A stretch of 64,000 nt of DNA, from NCBI GenBank assembly GCA_937874695.1, contig CALNAJ010000014.1, forward strand, positions 53,764 through 117,763, in the 5' to 3' direction. The notes beneath the pieces are model-generated. The model saw nothing but the letters and a program-made list of their open reading frames with translations, was not told where the DNA came from and made no database searches. This document shows positions 23,726 through 32,264 of this stretch, piece after piece. The position numbers and the translations under genes were made by a program. Every line of letters begins with the position of its first letter. Position 1 is the stretch's first letter. The DNA comes from an uncultured Lactobacillus sp. GTDB taxonomy: Bacteria > Bacillota > Bacilli > Lactobacillales > Lactobacillaceae.

Positions 23726-23751
23726 AAAGTGGCGGATAGCGCCACTTTTTT
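23726..23751 (+). terminator. Intrinsic terminator after tetR
   Basis: AAAGTGGCG pairs with CGCCACTTT around a short loop, followed by a T run. It overlaps the stop codon of the convergent lysR-type gene. Confidence 0.82.
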
Positions 23752-24676
23752 AGTCGTCACGATGTTTAAGTTGCGTTGCGGGATCGATGTTAAAGACGTG
23801 TTGGGCAACCCGTAGAAAGGCCGTCATTTCTGGTGTATTTTCTTTGCTGGTTCGGTGAGCCATGATGAGCTGGTAAGTCAGCAACTGTGGATCAAGGGGG
23901 ATGGTTCGGACGGTTGAGGCGGTCGTGGTTGGTGTTGGCAGGATGGTCCAGCCGGCCCCACGTTCAACGAGTTGTTGAATCGTCGACAGGCTATTTAGCG
24001 TCAGAGCGGGTTGTAAGAAGAGGTGATGGTCTGCCATAAAGTGCCGTGTGATTTCACCCAGCACCATCTGAAGATCACAACCGATAAAGGGTTGATGTAG
24101 CAGGGATGTTAGTTGCTGGGGATGCGTGACCTGGGGAATTGAGAAAGGATAAGACGTTGGTACCAGGACACTAAAGGATTGTTTGTGCATGATACGGTAG
24201 AAAAACGCACTGTGATGGGCTGACTTGGGTCCAATGTAGACGTCACTTTGGTTGTCGGTTACGGCTTTCTCCGCAGCGAGCGAGGGCATCTCGTGGATAT
24301 CGAGGTGGTACTGGGGGTATTCCTGGAGAAATTGACTGCCCAGTTCCGGGAGAACTTGGGTGGCCATGCTTTCGGATAGGGCAATTGAGAGATGACCAGA
24401 TTTAGATTGTGCAAGTTCGTGCATAGTTTGGTCGAGGTCACTGAGCTGCTGCTGAATTTTTTGCAAGCCAGCCAGGTACTGCGCGCCAGCATAGGTCAGT
24501 CGGGTCGGTTTAGTTGTCCGGTCAATCAGTTGGATACCCAGTTGCTGTTCAGCTTCCTTAATCGTCCGACTGATATAGGGTTGGGAAACAAATAGATGCT
24601 GGGAAGCAGCCGTGATGCTCCCTAGATTTTTAACCGCCGTTAGAATTTCGGCGAGCCGTGTGGTGCTAAATGCCAT
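23750..24676 (-). CDS. LysR-family transcriptional regulator
   Basis: The 308-residue product has the N-terminal winged helix: LAEILTAVKNLGSITAASQHLFVSQPYISRTIKEAEQQLGIQLIDRTTKPTRLTYAG is the LysR signature (about 5-62). A periplasmic-binding-protein-like effector domain follows. I chose the ATG at 24676, preceded by GAGGTG; an in-frame extension to 24727 lacks a site. It is divergent from an old-yellow-enzyme gene, the usual arrangement for a LysR activator and its target, and an inverted repeat lies between them. The effector is unknown. Confidence 0.9.
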   Translation of the reverse strand: MAFSTTRLAEILTAVKNLGSITAASQHLFVSQPYISRTIKEAEQQLGIQLIDRTTKPTRLTYAGAQYLAGLQKIQQQLSDLDQTMHELAQSKSGHLSIALSESMATQVLPELGSQFLQEYPQYHLDIHEMPSLAAEKAVTDNQSDVYIGPKSAHHSAFFYRIMHKQSFSVLVPTSYPFSIPQVTHPQQLTSLLHQPFIGCDLQMVLGEITRHFMADHHLFLQPALTLNSLSTIQQLVERGAGWTILPTPTTTASTVRTIPLDPQLLTYQLIMAHRTSKENTPEMTAFLRVAQHVFNIDPATQLKHRDD

Positions 24677-24722
24677 GGTAATCACCTCACTATTAGTATA
24701 ACCATTTAGTTCTGAAAACGGT

Positions 24723-24763
24723 ATCACAAAAGTATTCGACTTTGTGATTTATCGAACTATACT
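24723..24763. promoter_or_regulatory. LysR-type operator and promoter of the flavin oxidoreductase gene
   Basis: ATCACAAA (24723-24730) and TTTGTGAT (24741-24748) are perfect arms around ten bases. TTCGAC (24735-24740) and TATACT (24758-24763) with a 17-base spacer form a promoter toward the plus strand, so the palindrome overlaps the -35. Confidence 0.65.
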
Positions 24764-24813
24764 GAAACTAATCAGTTAGGTTTCTCCCAAATGAGTAAGA
24801 AAGGTGAGTTCAG

Positions 24814-25995
24814 ATGAGTAAAAAATACAAATTTCTTGAACCCTATACGTTTGCAAACGGCGTCACGGTGAAGAATCGGGTGGTCATTCCGCCAATGACT
24901 GAGGCTTCTGGTTTTGAGGAAGGGTCGATCACGTCCGATGAGCTCCGGTATTTCCGGATGCATAGCGGTGGTGTTGGATTGTTCATTTCTCCCGTCGCTA
25001 ATGTCTCTGTGAGTGGCAAAGGATTCGAGGGCGAGTTGGCCATTACCAATGATCGCTATCTTCCCGGGTTAACGAAGATGGCCAGTGCCATGAAACAGAA
25101 TGGGACCAAAGCGATTCTACAAATCTTTCACGCGGGCCGCATGTCGAACTCTAAAATTTTACGTGGCGAACGGCCCGTCAGCGCTAGTTCAGTTGCTGCC
25201 GAACGGCCAAATGCTGAGGTTCCTCGTGAGTTGACGGGGGATGAAATCGACCAGATTATCTCAGACTTTGGTGAGGCTACCCAGCGGGCTATTCAAGCTG
25301 GATTTGATGGGATCGAACTCCATGGTGCGAATACGTACCTGCTCCAGCAATTCTTCTCTCCACACTCCAACCGGCGGACTGACAAGTGGGGTGGTGACGT
25401 TGATGGCCGGATGAGCTTCGCGTTAGCCGTGATTAAGCGGTGTCATGAGGTAATCCAACAGTATGCCGATCGGCCATTTATTCTCGGCTACCGGCTGTCA
25501 CCGGAAGAAATTGAGACGCCTGGGATTCGATTGGCCGATACGCTTCACCTGGTTGACGTCTTGTGTGGCCAACCGCTGGATTACCTGCATATCTCGATGG
25601 GCTACGCTTGGCGGACGTCACTTAATGATCAGTCGGATTCGGAACCACTAATCCTGAAGATCAAGCGGCAAGTCGCTGGACGGTTGCCACTGATTGCCGT
25701 CGGTTCCGTAGAGAAGCCAGCCGATGCCGAGAAGGTTATGGATGCTGGCGTCGACTTTGTTGCGTTGGGCCGTGAAATGTTGCGAGAACCCAACTGGGTC
25801 CAGAAGGTTGAGACTGATGACGAAGCTGGTATTCGTTATACCATTTCCGAACAGGACCTGGATGAGCTAGGGATTACACCGGCTATGTGGAATTTCTTAA
25901 TTGTTCGATTGAAGTCGGCAATGCATATCTCAAATCAACCCGATTACGACAAGGACCAATTTGACCATAAATTAGCACCGCACGAAGGCGCCTAA
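24814..25995 (+). CDS. NADH:flavin oxidoreductase, old yellow enzyme family
   Basis: The 393-residue FMN-dependent reductase is a single (beta/alpha)8 barrel. N-terminal KNRVVIPPMTEASGFEEGSIT binds FMN. The substrate-contacting HGANTYLLQQFFSPHSNRRTD carries the family His/Asn pair, and VALGREMLREPNW is the phosphate-binding end. Relatives reduce activated C=C bonds of quinones, enals or other electrophiles using NAD(P)H. It starts at an ATG 21 bases after AAGAAAGGTGAG. It is probably activated by the divergent LysR protein, perhaps as a response to reactive electrophiles; that role is inferred. Confidence 0.9.
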   Translation: MSKKYKFLEPYTFANGVTVKNRVVIPPMTEASGFEEGSITSDELRYFRMHSGGVGLFISPVANVSVSGKGFEGELAITNDRYLPGLTKMASAMKQNGTKAILQIFHAGRMSNSKILRGERPVSASSVAAERPNAEVPRELTGDEIDQIISDFGEATQRAIQAGFDGIELHGANTYLLQQFFSPHSNRRTDKWGGDVDGRMSFALAVIKRCHEVIQQYADRPFILGYRLSPEEIETPGIRLADTLHLVDVLCGQPLDYLHISMGYAWRTSLNDQSDSEPLILKIKRQVAGRLPLIAVGSVEKPADAEKVMDAGVDFVALGREMLREPNWVQKVETDDEAGIRYTISEQDLDELGITPAMWNFLIVRLKSAMHISNQPDYDKDQFDHKLAPHEGA

Positions 25996-26013
25996 ATGCT
26001 AACGTGTCGCGAG

Positions 26014-26043
26014 GAGCCTGGGATTTTTCTCCAGGCTCTTTTG
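26014..26043 (+). terminator. Intrinsic terminator after the flavin oxidoreductase
   Basis: GAGCCTGG pairs with CCAGGCTC, followed by TTTT. Confidence 0.85.
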
Positions 26044-26218
26044 CTATTCAATCCTATATGGCTGAAACGTGCGCCAGCTAACCGCCATTTGTTCCACTCT
26101 TTTGATGAGTTGCCAAGATTAATTGCGTCCATCCCGGGAAAGGGTTAGAATGAATCTAGATTAAATTATGAGATTTCAATGAGATTTCTTATAAGCCATT
26201 TGAGAGAGGAGTCATTTT

Positions 26219-27550
26219 ATGTCAGAAACCAAGACTGATCATGAATTAACCGCTGCCGAGACGGCGGACTTACATGCTGACCTCCAGCAACAACCTGCTC
26301 ACGACGTTGTGAGTCGGGCGGTGATTAAAAACGGGGTGCTCGCTGCTGCCGAAGATCCACAAGCGGCCGTGCGCTTGAACCGAACCTTTTCCGTGGAACT
26401 CGATACGGGGAAGGTTTCCAATCAAAAACATTCTGGTCGTTGCTGGCTGTTCTCCACGTTAAACACGATTCGCCATCAATTTGCGGCGAAGTATAACGTG
26501 AAGGATTTCGAGCTGTCACAGAGTTACCTGTTCTTCTGGGACAAGGTTGAACGGGCCAACATCTTCTATGACAATATTTTGCGGACAGCGGACAAGCCGC
26601 TCGATGACCGGGAAGTTGCGTTCTATCTGAGTCGCCCCGGCGATGATGGTGGTCAGTGGGCCATGGGTGCTTCACTTGTTCAAAAGTACGGGGTCGTTCC
26701 CGCGAGTGCAATGCCAGAGTCCTTTAACACCAACGATACGGCAGGCTTTGCGACCACGTTGAACCTGAAATTGCGCAAGGATGCGTTGGCTTTACGGCAG
26801 TTAGTGGCCGATGGTGCCAGTGAAGATCAGATTGCGACGACCCGGGGCCAAGCCTTGAAGGAAGTTTATCGGATGGCGGCTTACTCATTTGGTGAACCAC
26901 CGACTACGTTTGACCTCGAGTACAAGGACGATAAGCACCAGTATCACCGCGATGCTGGTCTGACACCTCAGGGCTTCTTCGAAAAGTACTTCGATATCGA
27001 TCTAGATGACTACGTGGTAATCTCCAATTCACCGGACAAGCCATTTGATCAGTTGTACAGTTTACCCAGCCAGGATAATATCGTTGGTGGTAAGCACATT
27101 ACCTTCTTGAACCTGCCAATGTCAGAATTGAAGCGGACGGCAATCGCCCAACTACAGAGTGGTGAGGCGGTTTGGTTTGGGAACGATGTCGACCAACAGA
27201 TGAGTCGCGAACGGGGCTTCCTTGACAGTCAATTGTTTAAGACGGCCGACTTGTTTGGGGTCGACTTGAGTCTGACGAAGGCGCAACGGCTGGCTACAGG
27301 TGAGGCCGAAGTGACCCATGCGATGACACTGACTGGGGTCGACTTGGTTGCCGATGACCCAACTCGCTGGAAAGTTGAAAACAGCTGGGGTGAGAAGAAC
27401 GGCGACAAGGGGTACTTTGTGATGACAGACGACTGGATGGAGGACTTTGTCTACGAAGTTGTCGTTCACAAGCGGTTCCTCACACCGGAACAACGGGCAG
27501 TATTGGCCACAACGCCTAAGGCTTTACCTGCTTGGGATTCTTTACAATAA
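26219..27550 (+). CDS. pepC: Aminopeptidase C (bleomycin-hydrolase family, C1B)
   Basis: PepC is a cytoplasmic cysteine aminopeptidase that releases N-terminal residues from oligopeptides, part of the proteolytic system of lactic acid bacteria. The 443-residue product has all three catalytic residues: C75 in QKHSGRCWLFS, H367 in EVTHAMTLTGVD and N388 in VENSWGEKNGDKG. Length is normal for the family and the C-terminal tail that blocks the active site is present. A GAGAGGAG ribosome site precedes the ATG. The gene is monocistronic with its own terminator. Confidence 0.95.
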   Translation: MSETKTDHELTAAETADLHADLQQQPAHDVVSRAVIKNGVLAAAEDPQAAVRLNRTFSVELDTGKVSNQKHSGRCWLFSTLNTIRHQFAAKYNVKDFELSQSYLFFWDKVERANIFYDNILRTADKPLDDREVAFYLSRPGDDGGQWAMGASLVQKYGVVPASAMPESFNTNDTAGFATTLNLKLRKDALALRQLVADGASEDQIATTRGQALKEVYRMAAYSFGEPPTTFDLEYKDDKHQYHRDAGLTPQGFFEKYFDIDLDDYVVISNSPDKPFDQLYSLPSQDNIVGGKHITFLNLPMSELKRTAIAQLQSGEAVWFGNDVDQQMSRERGFLDSQLFKTADLFGVDLSLTKAQRLATGEAEVTHAMTLTGVDLVADDPTRWKVENSWGEKNGDKGYFVMTDDWMEDFVYEVVVHKRFLTPEQRAVLATTPKALPAWDSLQ

Positions 27551-27559
27551 TAGAATGTG

Positions 27560-27593
27560 AAGTACTTCAACAGTCAGGTTGAGGTGCTTTTTT
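27560..27593 (+). terminator. Intrinsic terminator after pepC
   Basis: AGTACTTCAAC pairs with GTTGAGGTGCT (G.T pairs allowed), followed by TTTTTT. Confidence 0.8.
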
Positions 27594-27618
27594 ACTGCCG
27601 ATAAGCTGAGCTGAGACT

Positions 27619-27647
27619 AAAAAAGCCGCCCCTGGTTAGGAGGCGGC
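27619..27647 (-). terminator. Minus-strand terminator with no obvious gene upstream
   Basis: On the minus strand GCCGCC pairs with GGCGGC, followed by six T. The 320 bases that would feed into it hold no recognised minus-strand gene. Confidence 0.55.
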
Positions 27648-27673
27648 GGCCATTGTTTGGTTAGGACAACGGC

Positions 27674-27811
27674 ATGTCATCGTTAATGACAAAAATAGAG
27701 TTGGTTAAATTGGTTTCTGAATTTAAGCCCATCTTAAAACGAAAATGTGAAGAAACTGTGAAGGAAATTTATGGATTATTGATGGAAACAATTAGCTATT
27801 CCTTGAAATGA
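27674..27811 (+). CDS. Possible small ORF, 45 residues
   Basis: An open frame from ATG to TGA encodes MSSLMTKIELVKLVSEFKP and continues to end in SYSLK. It is Lys/Glu/Leu-rich and could be an amphipathic helix. The only ribosome-site support is TTAGGA seven bases upstream. It lies in an AT-rich gap of about 400 bases flanked by terminators. I do not recognise it and it may be chance. Confidence 0.25.
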   Translation: MSSLMTKIELVKLVSEFKPILKRKCEETVKEIYGLLMETISYSLK

Positions 27812-27961
27812 AACTGAACGCAGCTAATTCAGGTGGTGGATTACTTTTTTCTAATCGATAAGTTACATTATTTGGCAAAACACGAGGGAATTAGAACGAC
27901 AAAACTGGAAATAAATATGATAATTTATAAGTTCTATAACTAACACGTAATTGATTAAATT

Positions 27962-27999
27962 AAAAAATCACCAACTAAAATTTTGGTTGGTGATTTTTT
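27962..27999. terminator. Bidirectional terminator
   Basis: AAAAAATCACCAAC and GTTGGTGATTTTTT form a long stem with A and T runs on both sides. It serves the minus-strand gene at 28024 and anything transcribed through the gap on the plus strand. Confidence 0.85.
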
Positions 28000-28023
28000 C
28001 TTTATAAGTTGTGGGTTCAAGAA

Positions 28024-28320
28024 TTAATGGTGTAAAAGTCCATGGTGGGGGTGATCAGCGAGTGGTTGTGGTTGGCCGGCATGGTATCCCGGACGGAAAC
28101 GGTCGATCTGCATTTGCTTGGTCCGCTCGCGTTCAATCCGCAGTTGCGTCTTTAGTTGACGCGTCTTCCAGAAGCCGTGAGCCGCTACCGTTACAGGAAT
28201 GACTTGTAAGAGTACTGTGGCTGGAATGATCCAGCTCTTGTCACTGATTAGGTCGGTGAACCGGTGAATATCCTCTTGATCCAGTGGGGCAGCAATCGGT
28301 AAGCATTTATGTTTTAACAT
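28024..28320 (-). CDS. Small membrane protein with one hydrophobic segment
   Basis: The 98-residue product has a single membrane segment (about 30-52, SWIIPATVLLQVIPVTVAAH) flanked by a charged helix, TRQLKTQLRIERERTKQMQ. The C-terminus is rich in His, Pro and Gln. GGAG lies thirteen bases upstream of the ATG, rather far. I do not recognise the family. It sits just downstream of a perfect parS site, with its own terminator at 27962. Confidence 0.55.
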   Translation of the reverse strand: MLKHKCLPIAAPLDQEDIHRFTDLISDKSWIIPATVLLQVIPVTVAAHGFWKTRQLKTQLRIERERTKQMQIDRFRPGYHAGQPQPLADHPHHGLLHH

Positions 28321-28380
28321 CTGTCATCACACTCCTTTAGGCCCTATCATAACCCAAAGTGTGAGCGCTGTCAGCCGTTG

Positions 28381-28396
28381 TGTTCCACGTGAAACA
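28381..28396. promoter_or_regulatory. parS site (ParB-binding), perfect match
   Basis: TGTTCCACGTGAAACA is identical to the canonical parS. It is intergenic, between two small membrane-protein genes. Confidence 0.92.
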
Positions 28397-28398
28397 AA

Positions 28399-28581
28399 CT
28401 ATCGATTACGCCAGTGACTAATAAGGTGCAGGACACCTAAAACTGCGGCGATGCCTAGGACGCCTGTTTCTAGCATAGCAATGCCACTGACATGACGAAA
28501 CTGTTGGTAGAGTAAGACAGCCCCGACTAGCAGCAGGCCGCCCAATCCAGATAATATTTGCTTTATGACGACCGCCTCCAA
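28399..28581 (-). CDS. Small membrane protein, about 60 residues
   Basis: Two hydrophobic segments are predicted (about 9-25, GLGGLLLVGAVLLYQQF, and 33-53, MLETGVLGIAAVLGVLHLI). The frame opens with a TTG at 28581 that has no ribosome site; a GGAGG lies just inside the frame, so the true start may be later or non-standard. The stop codon lies two bases from a parS site. I do not recognise the family. Coding status is probable because of the clean two-segment topology. Confidence 0.5.
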   Translation of the reverse strand: MEAVVIKQILSGLGGLLLVGAVLLYQQFRHVSGIAMLETGVLGIAAVLGVLHLISHWRNR

Positions 28582-28583
28582 AC

Positions 28584-28614
28584 TAAAAACGGCACCACAT
28601 TTGCGGCACCGTTT
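28584..28614 (-). terminator. Terminator after the lipoprotein gene
   Basis: On the minus strand AAACGGTGCC pairs with GGTGCCGTTT (two G.U pairs), followed by TTTT. It overlaps the start region of the next small gene. Confidence 0.65.
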
Positions 28615-28638
28615 CGGATTACATGACTACCCAATTAA

Positions 28639-29181
28639 TTAGTTGCCAATCTTGACCATCACGGCTTGGGTGACGTCGTTGTCGATATCGCGCGAGATGT
28701 GGTAACCGGCGACATTCAGCTTGGTGGCCTTGTTGGTGCCGGTCAGCGTCTTCTTAACGGTGAACTTTTGCGTCATTGGAATGTCGGACAGCTTACCCTT
28801 GAAGTTGATGACGGTATCGTCACCCTTGGTCTTAAAGGTCGTGTTCAGCACACCAGACTTGTTCAGTGCGTTGGCTTTCTTAGCGGCGGCATACGTCTTG
28901 TAGAACTTGTTGACGTTGTAGACCGTTACCTTGCCGTCCTTGTTAAAACGGTAGGCTTCCATCCCAGAATTACTCTTGGCGTTGACCGCACCGGTCACAT
29001 ACCAGAGCTTAGTTGAGTTGGTCAACGTGGATTTCACGTCGGCCTTCTTCGTCGTTTTGTTTTTAAAACTTGCTTGTTGGGTACTCCCCGATTTACTACT
29101 CTTACTGCTGCAGCCGGCTAAACCAATGGTCAAAATGGCCAATAGGCTAAAGACGGCAGCCAGTGTCCGGGTCTTCTTCAT
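28639..29181 (-). CDS. Putative lipoprotein, function unknown
   Basis: The 180-residue product has a lipoprotein signal peptide with lipobox LAGC (cysteine at about residue 24), a Ser/Lys linker, and a mature domain rich in Lys and Thr with alternating strands. One example is KLWYVTGAVNAKSNSGMEAYRFNKDGKVTVYN, which resembles small beta-rich extracytoplasmic domains of lactobacilli. It should be anchored to the outer face of the membrane by lipid. GAGGTG lies upstream of the ATG. I cannot assign a function. Confidence 0.75.
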   Translation of the reverse strand: MKKTRTLAAVFSLLAILTIGLAGCSSKSSKSGSTQQASFKNKTTKKADVKSTLTNSTKLWYVTGAVNAKSNSGMEAYRFNKDGKVTVYNVNKFYKTYAAAKKANALNKSGVLNTTFKTKGDDTVINFKGKLSDIPMTQKFTVKKTLTGTNKATKLNVAGYHISRDIDNDVTQAVMVKIGN

Positions 29182-29418
29182 AATCCAATCACCTCATCAA
29201 AAATGATAACAGTTTTAGAGTCCGCGTACAAATAGCGTGCTCCCCGTCCCTCAATAGTATAGCATGGTGGCTTCTAGAAAAACCGGAACGCCCCGTTAAA
29301 AAAGCGTTAAGTTCCGGTAACAAAATCGGTGGAATTTGGAAAACTAAAGACGAACGCATGTTTTTTCTGATAGAATATAAATTAAGCGAATCACGGCATT
29401 TGAGAGGGGAATTTGATC

Positions 29419-30246
29419 ATGAGTAAACGGCACTATCGCCGGGGTCGGCGGGGGAGTCGCATTTCTATTTATGCGGCAATTCTGTTGGTCGTTGTTGGGG
29501 CTATCGGCAGTCTGGGTAGTCAGGGTAATTCGACGGCGCGGCACATTACAACCGCTGTTAACAAGGTTGTCGGGTCATCATCTAGCAGTCAGGCCACGAG
29601 CAATACGGTTGCCAGCACGCCGAAACAATCTGTTGCAAGTCAGGCGCTGGCACAGCAAAAGTATCAGGGCACTCAGATTGTTGCGGTTAATCACAACAAG
29701 CCCACGTTTAGTCAGGCGCAGTTGTCAACCAAGAAGGGTGGCTGGGCCACTTACGGGACGTTGGATAATCTGAACCGGGTCACGACGGCCAATGCTTTAT
29801 TAAATAAGAAGTTAATGCCGACGGCCAAGCGGGAACCGCTGTATGTCAGTCCAACAGGCTGGAAGAATAAGCCATATACGGTCAATGGCAAACGAGGCTA
29901 CTTATATAATCGGAGCCATTTAATTGGTTATCAGCTGACGGGACAAAATAATAACTTGAAAAACTTGATGACCGGGACCCGGTCACTCAATGATCCCGGA
30001 ATGACGGCTTACGAGAATCCGGTGGCAAGTTATCTGAAGAGTCATCCTAGCGATTACGTCCGTTACCAGGTTGAGCCGGTCTTTCGGGGCAGCGAACTGG
30101 TTGCGCGGGGAGTCCACATGCAGGCCCAATCGGTCGGGAGCAAGGGCGTCTCGTATAACGTCTATATCTTTAATATTCAAGCGGGCGTCAAGATTAATTA
30201 CAGTATTGGGACAAGCCAATACGGTGACCCAGCCGCTGCGTTTTAA
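29419..30246 (+). CDS. Membrane-anchored or secreted DNA/RNA non-specific endonuclease (EndA/NucA type)
   Basis: The 275-residue product has a very basic N-terminus and one membrane segment (about 16-34), then a Ser/Thr/Gln-rich linker. The beta-beta-alpha metal nuclease domain follows, with YNRSHLIGYQLTG (about 163-175) in place of the DRGH motif (general base His about 166) and NLMTGTRSLN holding the metal-binding Asn. Relatives degrade DNA outside the cell for nutrition or DNA uptake. I chose the ATG at 29419, preceded by GAGAGGGG. It has its own terminator. Confidence 0.85.
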   Translation: MSKRHYRRGRRGSRISIYAAILLVVVGAIGSLGSQGNSTARHITTAVNKVVGSSSSSQATSNTVASTPKQSVASQALAQQKYQGTQIVAVNHNKPTFSQAQLSTKKGGWATYGTLDNLNRVTTANALLNKKLMPTAKREPLYVSPTGWKNKPYTVNGKRGYLYNRSHLIGYQLTGQNNNLKNLMTGTRSLNDPGMTAYENPVASYLKSHPSDYVRYQVEPVFRGSELVARGVHMQAQSVGSKGVSYNVYIFNIQAGVKINYSIGTSQYGDPAAAF

Positions 30247-30263
30247 ATTTAGTGACAGTCAGC

Positions 30264-30303
30264 AAAGCGCGTCACTTCTCGGTTGGGAAGTGACGCGCTT
30301 TTG
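30264..30303 (+). terminator. Intrinsic terminator after the nuclease
   Basis: AAGCGCGTCACTTC pairs perfectly with GAAGTGACGCGCTT, followed by TT. Confidence 0.82.
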
Positions 30304-30312
30304 CAATAGCAA

Positions 30313-30468
30313 CTATCGTCGATTCATGTAGCGGTAAATGAGATACAGGACCAGGCCGACAATCAAAATTGTCCCAATCATGGGGTTTTCACGAAAGATC
30401 CAGTGGAAGATGCGCACGGAGTGGAGGCCATGCAGGCCACCGATTAAAGTATAGAACTGTGTAAACAT
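30313..30468 (-). CDS. Small membrane protein, 51 residues
   Basis: The frame runs from an ATG at 30468 to TAG at 30313 with an AGGAGG ribosome site six bases upstream. The product begins MFTQFYTLIGGLHGLHSVR and ends LYLIYRYMNRR: an aromatic/His-rich N-terminal half, the charged FRENPM, a single membrane segment (about 30-46, MIGTILIVGLVLYLIY) and a basic end. The perfect ribosome site and protein-like composition make it real. I do not recognise a family. It is divergent from the cardiolipin synthase gene. Confidence 0.75.
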   Translation of the reverse strand: MFTQFYTLIGGLHGLHSVRIFHWIFRENPMIGTILIVGLVLYLIYRYMNRR

Positions 30469-30581
30469 GGGAGACCTCCTAATGATTTATAGCAATTATA
30501 ATCGAAAATTTTAAAAAAACTAAAGACTTTTTGATGTTTTGGCGTATGATAAAAAGACAGAGAACAGAGGAGGGTTTACCC

Positions 30582-32039
30582 GTGAGCGTGAATTATATGC
30601 TTATCTTTGAAATTGTCGTCGTGATTAACTCGGCGTTAGCCTTTGTGACGGTGTTTCGGGAAAAGCGCGATATCGCCGCAACTTGGGCCTGGATGTTGGT
30701 GCTGGTCTTACTGCCGGTAGTAGGCTTTATTGCCTACGCCTTCATTGGACGAAAGTTACCAAAGGGCCGGATGTTTCGACTGCAACATCAAGTGGCGGTT
30801 CAACTGAATGAGCGGCTGACGCAGCAGCGTGAACAGCTTGGCACAAAGATTATGCCGGCCGATAAGATTAGCCACTCGGTCATCAACATGGTCAACATGT
30901 TTATGGAGACCGATCAGGCATTCTTGGCCCGGCAAAATCGGGTGAAGATTTTCACGGACGGGCATGATCTCTTCCACACGATGTTAGAAGATATTGAGCG
31001 TGCCCACTCCAGTATTCATATTGAATTTTACACCTTTTATAACGATAAGATTGGAAATGAGATTCTGAATTTGCTGGTCAAAAAGGCCGCTGCTGGTGTC
31101 GAGGTCCGCGTCATCTATGATCCATGGGGATCGATGGGAACCTGGAAACGATTCTTCAAGCCGTTAATGGATGTTGGTGGGCACGTGGAACCCTTCCTGG
31201 GGACGCGTTCGGCCGTCATCGACTTCCGACTGAACTTCCGTGATCACCGTAAGGTCGTTACGATTGATGGTCAGGTCGGGTACGTCGGCGGCTTTAATAT
31301 CGGTGATCAGTACCTGGGACGTAAGGAAAAATTCGGCTATTGGCGTGACACGCACCTGCGGATTGTTGGTTCGGGGGTATTTTCACTGCAGGCCCGCTTC
31401 ATGTTGGACTGGAACGCCACGGATAAGGATCATCCCTTCAATGACCGGAAGATTGATACCCGCTACTTCCCGCTGAGCAAGGTTAAAGGCAATACGAGTC
31501 TCCAGATTGTTTCGAGTGGACCGGATTCCGACCTGCAACAGATCAAGATGGGGTATATGCGTCTGATTCAGACGGCGGAGAAGACATTGTGGATTCAAAC
31601 GCCATACTTGATTCCAGATGATAGTGTCTTGGACTCCCTCCGGATTGCGGCTATGGCCGGAATTGATGTCCGGATCATGATTCCTGACAAGCCGGACCAC
31701 GCCTTCGTTTACCGGGCAACGCAGTATTACGCTCGCCAACTCGCGGATGACGGGGTCAAGATTTACTACTATCATAACGGGTTCATCCATGCCAAGACGA
31801 TTGTGGTGGATGGGCGTATTGCCTCGGTAGGGTCAGCGAATATGGACTATCGGAGTTTCAAACTGAATTTCGAAATCAATGCCTTCATTTACGACGAAGG
31901 AATTGCGCGCGAATTAGAGGGGATCTATGAGAAGGATATGGCCCATAGTGAACTGATTACGCCAGAAATGTTTGATCAGCAGTCGCTGTACTTGAAGTTT
32001 AAGCAAACGGCATCCCGGTTATTATCACCAATTCTATAA
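30582..32039 (+). CDS. cls: Cardiolipin synthase
   Basis: Cls joins two phosphatidylglycerols to make cardiolipin at the membrane. The 485-residue product has two N-terminal membrane segments (about 5-25 and 33-53) and two phospholipase-D HKD motifs: FRDHRKVVTIDG (about residue 220) and FIHAKTIVVDGRIASVGSANMD (about residue 402). Length and order are normal for the family. The start is GTG at 30582, seven bases after GAGGAGGG; an in-frame upstream extension has no site. The gene is monocistronic with a terminator. Confidence 0.94.
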   Translation: MSVNYMLIFEIVVVINSALAFVTVFREKRDIAATWAWMLVLVLLPVVGFIAYAFIGRKLPKGRMFRLQHQVAVQLNERLTQQREQLGTKIMPADKISHSVINMVNMFMETDQAFLARQNRVKIFTDGHDLFHTMLEDIERAHSSIHIEFYTFYNDKIGNEILNLLVKKAAAGVEVRVIYDPWGSMGTWKRFFKPLMDVGGHVEPFLGTRSAVIDFRLNFRDHRKVVTIDGQVGYVGGFNIGDQYLGRKEKFGYWRDTHLRIVGSGVFSLQARFMLDWNATDKDHPFNDRKIDTRYFPLSKVKGNTSLQIVSSGPDSDLQQIKMGYMRLIQTAEKTLWIQTPYLIPDDSVLDSLRIAAMAGIDVRIMIPDKPDHAFVYRATQYYARQLADDGVKIYYYHNGFIHAKTIVVDGRIASVGSANMDYRSFKLNFEINAFIYDEGIARELEGIYEKDMAHSELITPEMFDQQSLYLKFKQTASRLLSPIL

Positions 32040-32052
32040 AAGTTAAATAATG

Positions 32053-32083
32053 AACTCCCGGTCGCTGGACTGGGAGTTTTTTT
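32053..32083 (+). terminator. Intrinsic terminator after cls
   Basis: AACTCCC pairs with GGGAGTT and GTC with GAC, followed by seven T. Confidence 0.88.
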
Positions 32084-32264
32084 AGTTGTCAATAGTGTGC
32101 TGACTGAGGAATCAGGCTGAATTGGAGCGGTTGAGCAAGGTTGGTTGTTTATTTTTACCAACTTAGCGGTTATAATAACCTTAGGACAATAAAACGGTTA
32201 CAAAATGAAGGAGTCGCTTGATCAGTTTGGGAGGAGTCGGCGTGAAGACTGAGGAGGTTTTATC

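Noticed and set aside
26127..26142. CCCGGGAAA resembling a Noc-binding site
   Set aside because: Only one half matches the TATTTCCCGGGAAATA consensus.
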